Shown here: positions 6,781 to 11,825 of the stretch, one piece after another
Position numbering within the stretch: the first letter of the stretch is position 1
Layout: each line of letters opens with the position of its first letter
Origin: Dehalococcoidia bacterium
Lineage (GTDB): Bacteria; Chloroflexota; Dehalococcoidia; Dehalococcoidales; Fen-1064
Direction: 5' to 3'
Assembly (NCBI GenBank): GCA_030691775.1
Contig: JAUYDN010000104.1
Span: forward strand, 1 to 11,825
Length of the DNA stretch: 11,825 nucleotides
Made by a program: the position numbers and the translations under genes
The notes under the pieces: generated by a model
Seen by the model: only the letters and a program-made list of their open reading frames with translations
Database searches by the model: none
What the model was told of the DNA's origin: nothing

Positions 6781-7977
6781 TTACACCTGCTCTTTATCCA
6801 GTAGAACTTCTACACCGGGCATTGTTTCACCGCTAAGAAAAGACATGGTGGCGCCGCCGCCAGTGGAGATGAAGGTCATTTTCCCAGCCAGTCCCATATT
6901 GATAACAGTCTCTGCCGTTGAGCCGCCGCCGATGATAGTCCGGGCGTGCAAACCGGCAATCGTTTTTGCCATTGCCTCCGTGCCTCTCGCGAATTGCGGG
7001 ATTTCGTATACACCCATCGGACCGTTCCAGAAGATGGTCTGGCATTTCTTCAGCTCCGCACTGAACAGCTCTATGGTCTTTTGACCGATATCCACGATTT
7101 TCATATCTTTCGGGACTTTATCGACGCTTACCGTCCGGTGTATACCTTTTTCACTGACTTCATCGGTAACGACGACGTCCACAGGTAAAATCAACTGTAC
7201 CCCGTTGCCCTTAACTTCCTGTATCAGACCGGTCGCCACTGCCACCCTGTCTTCCTCGAACAGCGATTGTCCTATCTCGTACCCGCAGGCTTTCAGAAAT
7301 GTCGCCGCCATACCACCCCCCACCAGGAAGAAGTCCACCCTGCCTTTCAGCATATTCTCCATCAATGCTACTTTATCGCTCACCTTCGCCCCACCGAGTA
7401 GCGAGCCGAACGGGTGCGCCGGGTTAGTGAGCAGTCCGCCCAGTGTCGCCAGCTCTTTTTCCAGCAGGAGACCGGCAAAAGCAGGCAGGTATTTCGTTAC
7501 ACCAATAATCGAAACATGACTGCGGTGGGCAGTACCGAACGCGTCGTCAACGTAAATATCCGCCAGTTTAACCAGGGCTTTGGCAAACGCCGGGTCGCCA
7601 TTTTCCTCTTCGGCATGGAAACGCACGTTTTCCAGCAGAAGCACATCGCCATTCTTCATCCCGTTGACCAGATTTTCTGTTTCCGGTCCGATACAGTCCT
7701 CTGCGAAACCAACCGGCTGTCCGAGCATGCCTGACAATCGGGGCACGACCGGCCTGAGACTATACTTGCTATCCGGCTTCCCTTTTGGTCTGCCCAGGTG
7801 GGCGGCGATAATTACCCTGGCGCCGTGGTTTACAAGGTATTGAATCGTCGGGATGCTGGCGTAAACACGGCTGTTATCCAGTATTTTCCCCGTTTCATCC
7901 ATCGGGACGTTGAAGTCTACCCGTAACAGCACCCGTTTACCTTTAACATCGATATCCCGGACAGTTTTCTTTTCCAT
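6781..7977 (-). CDS. pgk: phosphoglycerate kinase
   Basis: Transfers phosphate between 1,3-bisphosphoglycerate and ADP, an ATP-forming glycolytic step. The 398 residues equal the family norm. Motifs in order: RVDFNVP (19-25), AHLGRPKG (59-66), LLENVRFH (114-121), DDAFGTAHR (144-152), GGAKVSDK (195-202), FWNGPMGVYE (316-325), GGGSTAE (350-356) and STGGGAT (371-377). After the last, the normally very conserved SLEFLEGK-type sequence reads TMSFLSGE, an unusual variant. The ATG at 7977 has AGGGTG a few bases upstream on the minus strand. It lies 60 bp after dxs and 2 bp before apgM, the middle gene of a three-gene operon. I saw no promoter in the 60-bp gap. Confidence 0.96.
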   Translation of the reverse strand: MEKKTVRDIDVKGKRVLLRVDFNVPMDETGKILDNSRVYASIPTIQYLVNHGARVIIAAHLGRPKGKPDSKYSLRPVVPRLSGMLGQPVGFAEDCIGPETENLVNGMKNGDVLLLENVRFHAEEENGDPAFAKALVKLADIYVDDAFGTAHRSHVSIIGVTKYLPAFAGLLLEKELATLGGLLTNPAHPFGSLLGGAKVSDKVALMENMLKGRVDFFLVGGGMAATFLKACGYEIGQSLFEEDRVAVATGLIQEVKGNGVQLILPVDVVVTDEVSEKGIHRTVSVDKVPKDMKIVDIGQKTIELFSAELKKCQTIFWNGPMGVYEIPQFARGTEAMAKTIAGLHARTIIGGGSTAETVINMGLAGKMTFISTGGGATMSFLSGETMPGVEVLLDKEQV

Positions 7978-8037
7978 TCATCACCCTTCAAGTAAGTTTT
8001 TGCTGGACTGTAGATTGCAGGGAATGAATCCTGTATT

Positions 8038-9918
8038 TCAAAGCCGGATAGCTTTGTTATCGTGTAAACGGACGAACGTAAGCACTTCTTTGACGATGGC
8101 GCTTGCATCCAGACCGTATTTTGAGCGGAGAAATACCTGGGGGCCGTGTTCGATGAACCTATCGGGCAGACCCAGGCACTTTATCTGCACATCCTGCATG
8201 CCCGCCTGCCTGATGACACCGGTGACGTAGCTGCCAAAACCGCCCTGGAGCGTGTTCTCTTCGATGGTCACCAGCCGATGGGTCCGACTGGCGGCCTCCA
8301 GTATCAAATCATTGTCCAGCGGCTTGGCGAAGCGCGCATTGACCACTGAAACTTCCACACCATTCCCCGCCAGCAGGCAGGCGGCTTCCAGCGCTGGCGC
8401 AACCATCGAACCGATGGCGATAATCGCGGCGTCATTTCCGTGACGCAGTATTTCACCTTTACCGATGGGTAACTCCTGGAATTTTTCATCCAGTGCGACG
8501 CCTAACCCGGCACTCCGCGGGTAGCGCACCGCCATCGGTTTACGAGCACGGGTAGCAGTAAATAGCAGATGCTGTAGCTCGTTTTCGTCTTTGGGGGCAG
8601 AAACGATGAGATTGGGTATGAGACTTAAATATGACAGGTCGAAAGCGCCCTGGTGCGTTTTGCCGTCATCGCCGACAATACCTCCGCGGTCGATGGCAAA
8701 AACCACCGGTAGTTCCTGGAGGCACACGTCGTGGATAATCTGGTCGTAGCTACGCTGGAGAAAGGTGGAATAGATAGCGACGATAGGCAGGTAGCCCTGT
8801 GTTGCCAGCCCAGCCGCAAAAGTCACGGCGTGCTGTTCACAAATACCGACATCGAAAACGCGGCCGGGAAGCTCCGCCTGCACAATTGTCAACGAGTTGC
8901 CTTCCGGCATGGCAGGGGTGATGACTACCACACGCGGGTTCTCATGCATCAGTTTGAGCACCGTCTCCGCGAAGACATCGCTATAAGTCGGTGCGGCTTT
9001 TTTCCCGCCGTTCCTGGCAGGTATGCCGTGGAAATAGACGGCATCGCCTTCAGCCGGCTGGTAACCCTTGCCTTTGGTGGTCACCACGTGCACCAGGATT
9101 GGATTCGCCTTGAACTCGCGGGCACGCTGGAGGGCGCTTTCCAGGGCTTTCAGGTTGTGACCGTCTACCGGTCCCATGTAGGTGAACCCAAGGGCTTCCC
9201 AGATGGTGGTTGGCTTGATAATCCCTTTGACCCACGATTCGACCGTCAGCGCGGCTCGCCAGGCTTTTTTCCCCAGTGGCATACGCGTGATAAGTCGCTG
9301 GCTTTTTTCCTTGCCGATGAGATAACGGTGGTCGAACCGAATCCTGTCAAGCATACGGGCGAAAGCGCCTACCGTAGGGGAGATGGACATATCGTTATCG
9401 TTCAGAATAACAATAAGGCGGGAACCGAGATGCCCCGCCTGGTTTAGTCCTTCGAGCGCCATACCGCCCGTAATAGCCCCGTCACCGGTAACGGCAATGA
9501 CATTGTAATCATCCCCGGCAAGGTCGCGGGCGACCGCCATTCCGAGGGCGGCGGACACCGAGGTGCTGGCGTGCCCGGCGCCAAACGGGTCGTGTTCGCT
9601 CTCCGACCGCGAGGTGAAACCGGAAAGCCCACCGTGCTGACGCAAAGTGTGGAATTTCTGCCGTCTGCCGGTGAGCAGTTTGTGCGCATATGCCTGGTGC
9701 CCGACATCCCAGATGATTTTATCCCGGGGACTATCGAAGATACGGTGTAGCGCAATCGTCAACTCGACCACGCCGAGGTTGGAGGCGAGGTGTCCGCCAT
9801 TGGCGGAGACCACGGAAACAAGCTCATCCCTGATTTCTGAGGCGAGCTGTTCCAGTTGTGCCGGAGTCAGGTGCTTCAGGTCACCCGGCTTCTGAATGGA
9901 ATCCAGCATTTTTGCCAT
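8038..9918 (-). CDS. dxs: 1-deoxy-D-xylulose-5-phosphate synthase
   Basis: First enzyme of the MEP isoprenoid pathway. It condenses pyruvate with glyceraldehyde-3-phosphate using thiamine pyrophosphate. The 626 residues are normal for DXS. Motifs: GGHLASNLGVVELT (41-54) with His43; DVGHQAYAHKLLTGR (71-85) with His74; AVTGDGAITGGMALEGLN (142-159) and NDNDMSIS (173-180) for TPP/Mg; DVGICEQHAVTFAAGLA (356-372) with catalytic Glu361 and Cys where Ala is common; and IVGDDGKTHQGAFDLSY (414-430), with Lys in the position often held by Pro. Order and spacing distinguish it from the related transketolase at 432. ATG 9918 has only a weak upstream AGGTC, and the best promoter lies so close that the leader would be about 9 nt. 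A second ATG at codon 4 is possible. First gene of the dxs-pgk-apgM operon. Confidence 0.96.
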   Translation of the reverse strand: MAKMLDSIQKPGDLKHLTPAQLEQLASEIRDELVSVVSANGGHLASNLGVVELTIALHRIFDSPRDKIIWDVGHQAYAHKLLTGRRQKFHTLRQHGGLSGFTSRSESEHDPFGAGHASTSVSAALGMAVARDLAGDDYNVIAVTGDGAITGGMALEGLNQAGHLGSRLIVILNDNDMSISPTVGAFARMLDRIRFDHRYLIGKEKSQRLITRMPLGKKAWRAALTVESWVKGIIKPTTIWEALGFTYMGPVDGHNLKALESALQRAREFKANPILVHVVTTKGKGYQPAEGDAVYFHGIPARNGGKKAAPTYSDVFAETVLKLMHENPRVVVITPAMPEGNSLTIVQAELPGRVFDVGICEQHAVTFAAGLATQGYLPIVAIYSTFLQRSYDQIIHDVCLQELPVVFAIDRGGIVGDDGKTHQGAFDLSYLSLIPNLIVSAPKDENELQHLLFTATRARKPMAVRYPRSAGLGVALDEKFQELPIGKGEILRHGNDAAIIAIGSMVAPALEAACLLAGNGVEVSVVNARFAKPLDNDLILEAASRTHRLVTIEENTLQGGFGSYVTGVIRQAGMQDVQIKCLGLPDRFIEHGPQVFLRSKYGLDASAIVKEVLTFVRLHDNKAIRL

Positions 9919-9933
9919 GTGTCGATTGACCTA

Positions 9934-9963
9934 ATCGTAACAATCTCCACGAACTATTGTCAA
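9934..9963 (-). promoter_or_regulatory. candidate promoter of the dxs-pgk-apgM operon
   Basis: On the minus strand: TTGACA (9963-9958, perfect -35), 18-bp spacer, TACGAT (9939-9934). The start of transcription would fall near 9927, only about 9 nt before the dxs ATG, leaving almost no leader and excluding the weak AGGTC from the mRNA. A farther promoter upstream may exist, but none is as good. Confidence 0.5.
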
Positions 9964-10095
9964 GATAAACAAGCGGGATTAAACATAAAATCAACCGCAA
10001 ATTTACAAGCTCGGTAATACATTAAGGTATTTGGTAGTGAGAGGGCAATTAGCAATGATGCGTTGTCATTACTAAAAAACATGGACCAGCCGTTA

Positions 10096-10238
10096 TTGTC
10101 ATTCTGGAGGAGTTCCGATAATTCCTTTATTCCTTATCGGGACGACGAAGAATCTGGAGGAGGGGAGTTGAATCATGGAGTCGCCTACCCCTCCCTGAGA
10201 TTCTTCGTCCCGATTCCATCGGGACTCCAGAATGACAA
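10096..10238. repeat. palindromic repeat element, GTCATTCTGGAG family, copy 2
   Basis: A 143-bp element with perfect 14-bp inverted ends: TTGTCATTCTGGAG (10096-10109) and CTCCAGAATGACAA (10225-10238). The inner inverted arms GACGAAGAATCT (10144-10155) and AGATTCTTCGTC (10198-10209) enclose an AGGGGAG/CTCCCT centre. The right arm also holds a small hairpin, CCCGAT/ATCGGG. Ends and inner arms match copy 1 at 5022-5157. It lies between divergent promoters and encodes nothing credible. Confidence 0.75.
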
Positions 10239-10260
10239 CCCCGATTTTCATACTTCGTGG

Positions 10261-10373
10261 TGCCGATGCAATCGGCATGACCGATTCCAGCCCACCATAG
10301 GCGGGTAAACTCCACATGGAATCCAGAAAAAGTTGGTGTCCGGATTCTCAAGTCAAGCCTGAGAATGACAATA
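10261..10373. repeat. degenerate palindromic repeat remnants
   Basis: Directly right of copy 2 is a 7-bp hairpin, TGCCGAT (10261-10267) and ATCGGCA (10271-10277) with a GCA loop. CGATTCCAG and TGGAATCCAG arms follow, then a GAATGACAA end near 10363-10371 like the right ends of the other elements. No complete pair of ends is visible, so this is probably one or more decayed copies of related repeats. No gene is seen in the whole 9919-10454 gap. Confidence 0.35.
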
Positions 10374-10395
10374 ATAAACATGTTTTAACTCTCAA

Positions 10396-10424
10396 TTGAC
10401 GTCAAATCATCCGTCTGTTACACT
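10396..10424 (+). promoter_or_regulatory. candidate promoter for the small export protein gene
   Basis: TTGACG (10396-10401), 17-bp spacer, TACACT (10419-10424). Transcription would start near 10431, about 24 nt before the GTG start and upstream of its AGGAG ribosome site. Confidence 0.6.
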
Positions 10425-10454
10425 CAATTCTAAAGCCGGTCGCACAGGAGCATA

Positions 10455-10991
10455 GTGTCACTCAACGACCTCCTCAACCTCGATATCGCCCGTGAGCTGA
10501 TTATCGCCCTCATTGCCGCCCTGCCTATCTTCGAGCTCCGGCTGGCTATTCCCGTCGCTATCAACACCTTCGACTTCGTCTGGTACAAAGCCTTCCTGAT
10601 TGCGTTCATCGGCAATATGCTACCCGTGCCGTTCATCCTGCTTTTTCTTGACGGCGGGGTGAAAATCTTGAGACGGGTGCCGGTTTTCCGGCGGTTTTTC
10701 GACTGGCTGTTCGAGCGGACGCGTAAGCGGAGCGCGGTCATCCAGAAATACGAGCGCATCGGGCTGGCGATTTTCGTGGGGATTCCATTACCGCTTACCG
10801 GCGCCTGGACCGGGGCACTGGCGGCAGTCGTTCTCGGGCTTCCGTTCTGGCGTGCTTTTTTGTCTATACTGGTGGGCGTGGTGATTGCCGGGGTAATTGT
10901 CACCACTCTTTCACTGCTGGGGTGGGTGGGGGCAATCATCGCCGGGGTTGTGCTCTGCGCACTGGTGGTCCTGGGCATGTGGCGGTGGTAA
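10455..10991 (+). CDS. small integral membrane protein, putative small multidrug export family (COG2426)
   Basis: A 178-residue membrane protein with about five hydrophobic segments (roughly 14-36, 43-65, 102-129, 135-157 and 158-177) and one basic cytoplasmic loop (66-100, rich in Arg/Lys). ALPIFELRLAIPVAI (22-36) and VGIPLPLTGAWTGALAAVV near 108-126 are characteristic of the family named putative small multidrug export protein (Pfam Sm_multidrug_ex). The paired conserved Pro/Glu/Arg re-entrant-like motifs suggest a small transporter. The name is historical and I know of no firm substrate, so function is open. Start is GTG with AGGAG (10446-10450) 4 nt upstream. It stands alone with its own promoter; the tRNA gene begins 44 bp after it. 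Confidence 0.88.
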   Translation: MSLNDLLNLDIARELIIALIAALPIFELRLAIPVAINTFDFVWYKAFLIAFIGNMLPVPFILLFLDGGVKILRRVPVFRRFFDWLFERTRKRSAVIQKYERIGLAIFVGIPLPLTGAWTGALAAVVLGLPFWRAFLSILVGVVIAGVIVTTLSLLGWVGAIIAGVVLCALVVLGMWRW

Positions 10992-10995
10992 ATAT

Positions 10996-11024
10996 TTGAC
11001 GATAGGTGCTAACGGTGATAAATT
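10996..11024 (+). promoter_or_regulatory. candidate promoter of tRNA-Arg
   Basis: TTGACG (10996-11001), 17-bp spacer, TAAATT (11019-11024). The predicted start near 11031 is about 5 nt before the mature tRNA 5' end. The -35 begins 5 bp after the stop of the preceding gene. Confidence 0.55.
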
Positions 11025-11035
11025 AAGAATCGGGA

Positions 11036-11112
11036 GTCCCTGTAGCTCAGACGGACAGAGCGGCTGCCTTCTAAGCAGCGGGTCGTCGGTTCGAATCCGA
11101 CCAGGGATACCA
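11036..11112 (+). tRNA. tRNA-Arg (anticodon TCT)
   Basis: The full cloverleaf can be folded by eye. Acceptor stem GTCCCTG with CAGGGAT (first pair G-U); D arm GCTC/GAGC with a 9-nt loop; anticodon stem GCTGC/GCAGC with loop CTTCTAA, so the anticodon is TCT (11070-11072), decoding AGA and by wobble AGG; 5-nt variable loop; T arm GTCGG/CCGAC with loop TTCGAAT; discriminator A (11109); and CCA encoded at 11110-11112. The tyrosine integrase immediately downstream suggests that the 3' half of this tRNA is the attachment site of an integrated element, which would leave the tRNA intact. Confidence 0.96.
11090..11112 (+). other. predicted integration (att) core at the tRNA-Arg 3' end
   Basis: Tyrosine integrases of islands and prophages commonly recombine within the T-arm and 3' acceptor end of tRNA genes. 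The integrase here ends 61 bp from the CCA. The exact core cannot be fixed from one junction, because the second copy would lie outside the window, to the right. The span given (T loop to CCA) is an inference. Confidence 0.4.
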
Positions 11113-11168
11113 CCTTTTGTAGCTAATTATAATTTATTGTAAAGTTTCGCTACTAGACATAATTCCTT

Positions 11169-11190
11169 ATGGTCACGGAATGGTCACGAA
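11169..11190. repeat. 11-bp tandem direct repeat overlapping the integrase stop
   Basis: ATGGTCACGGA (11169-11179) is followed at once by ATGGTCACGAA (11180-11190), 10 of 11 bases identical. It covers the last codons and stop of the integrase gene and lies between it and the tRNA. It could be a pair of integrase arm-binding sites or a chance duplication. Confidence 0.5.
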
Positions 11191-11825
11191 TTTATCTCTA
11201 CCGATAACCATATCATCAAAGCGATTAGCGGCTTCTTTCTGCATCCCCGGGCTGACGTGAGCATAGAGGTTCATCGTAGTAGAAAAGCTGGAATGCCCTA
11301 ACCTTTCCTGAATGACCTTTGGGCTTACTCCACCTTTAAGCATCAAAGAAGCATGGGTGTGCCGTGCATCGTGAAGCCTCACGCCGTCAAGACCGCAACG
11401 GCGAGTTAACTTAATCCATGCGTGGGTAATGCTATCCGGCAATAGTGAGCTACCGTCATACTGGCAGAATACCAGGTCGTTATCAGTTACCGGTGGGAGT
11501 CCAGTTCTTTGTCTTACCACATCCTGTGCTTCTCTGTGAAGCCTCAGCACAACGCAGGTGCTTGGAGTTAAAGCAATCTGACGGCGGGAACTGGAAGTCT
11601 TAGGCGCTTTGAATGTTACCGTCTTATTCATAACCTGCATTGTCTTATTTACCGATAACTGGCAGCCTAATAAGTCTACATCACTCCAATGCAGACTTAA
11701 ACCCTCACTCCTACGCAGCCCGGTGAATAAGTAAGTGAAAAACAAACTGTAATATTCGCCTTTCCGTGCTTCATTCAGGAATAGGGATATATCAGCCTCA
11801 GTCATAGTTTTCATTTCGTGGCGTT
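11173..11825 (-). CDS. tyrosine recombinase/integrase, C-terminal catalytic part (gene continues past window edge)
   Basis: Site-specific recombinase of the lambda-integrase/XerD superfamily. All catalytic residues are visible, counting from the ATG at 11814: Arg34 (TGLRRSEGL), Lys72 (APKTSSSRR), His148 and Arg151 (LHDARHTHAS), His174 (RLGHSS) and nucleophile Tyr184 (NLYAHVS). The 213-residue stretch is only the catalytic domain. The frame stays open upstream of that ATG to the window end (RHE before Met), as expected for a linker from an N-terminal core-binding domain. The true start is therefore almost certainly outside the window, and a full-length protein of 350-400 residues is likely. 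Its 3' end faces the tRNA-Arg gene, the usual position of an element's integrase next to its attachment site. Confidence 0.93.
   Translation of the reverse strand, partial: RHEMKTMTEADISLFLNEARKGEYYSLFFTYLFTGLRRSEGLSLHWSDVDLLGCQLSVNKTMQVMNKTVTFKAPKTSSSRRQIALTPSTCVVLRLHREAQDVVRQRTGLPPVTDNDLVFCQYDGSSLLPDSITHAWIKLTRRCGLDGVRLHDARHTHASLMLKGGVSPKVIQERLGHSSFSTTMNLYAHVSPGMQKEAANRFDDMVIGRDKFVTIP

Noticed and set aside
8731..9447. 238-residue plus-strand frame inside dxs
   Set aside because: Antisense shadow of a clearly conserved dxs; no ribosome site or family resemblance.
5022..10238. Whether the repeated elements could be CRISPR repeats
   Set aside because: Only two long, widely separated, internally palindromic copies; no regular short spacers and no cas genes.
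10063..10308. 81-residue plus-strand frame and its antisense partners in the dxs upstream gap
   Set aside because: They span repeat copy 2 and its decayed neighbour; both strands are open because of the repeat's composition.
10430..10978. 182-residue Thr/Ser/Pro-rich minus-strand frame
   Set aside because: Shadow of the hydrophobic membrane protein gene on the other strand, whose start, ribosome site and family motifs are clear.
11118..11155. GTAGC/GCTAC inverted pair between tRNA and integrase
   Set aside because: Five-base arms with a loop of over 20 nt in AT-rich sequence; expected by chance.

Overview
This window looks like a bacterial chromosome segment. My best guess is the Chloroflexota, probably a Dehalococcoidia-like lineage. 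That is an inference from gene content (remnants of a fused transaldolase/phosphoglucose isomerase, archaeal-type phosphoglycerate mutase, small COG2426 export protein) and from many short palindromic repeats between genes. No marker gene fixes the taxon. Most of the window is housekeeping central carbon metabolism. I do not see an undescribed defence or biosynthetic system.

Layout. 1-431: non-coding, with a strong hairpin (17-42), a palindromic repeat (220-312) and a likely promoter for the first operon. 432-3554, plus strand: pentose phosphate operon of tkt and rpiB (both intact, 4-bp overlap), followed by two wrecked genes. The first is a tal/pgi fusion collapsed to about 110 codons (2932-3275). 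The second is the first 88 codons of a 6-phosphogluconate dehydrogenase (3288-3554). 3555-3808: AT-rich, with a near-consensus promoter. 3809-4966: an MscS-family mechanosensitive channel on its own. 4967-5575: no gene, but two palindromic repeat elements and a small hairpin. 9918-5576, minus strand: a dxs-pgk-apgM operon (isoprenoid precursor synthesis plus two lower-glycolysis steps). 9919-10454: no gene; holds divergent promoters and two more repeat elements. 10455-10991: small membrane protein of the putative small multidrug export family. 11036-11112: tRNA-Arg(UCU) with encoded CCA and its own promoter. 11173-11825, minus strand: 5'-truncated tyrosine integrase whose 3' end faces the tRNA, so the right edge is probably the start of an integrated element.

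How the genes work together. Tkt and RpiB carry out the non-oxidative sugar rearrangements that make ribose-5-phosphate and supply glyceraldehyde-3-phosphate. Pgk and ApgM move triose phosphate carbon through 3- and 2-phosphoglycerate, and Dxs condenses pyruvate with glyceraldehyde-3-phosphate. The erosion of tal/pgi and gnd behind tkt-rpiB suggests recent loss of transaldolase and of the oxidative branch, unless intact copies lie elsewhere or the assembly is wrong here. The points most worth a second look are this collapsed operon end, the repeat families (one present as two copies with 13-14 bp perfect inverted ends), and the tRNA/integrase boundary.
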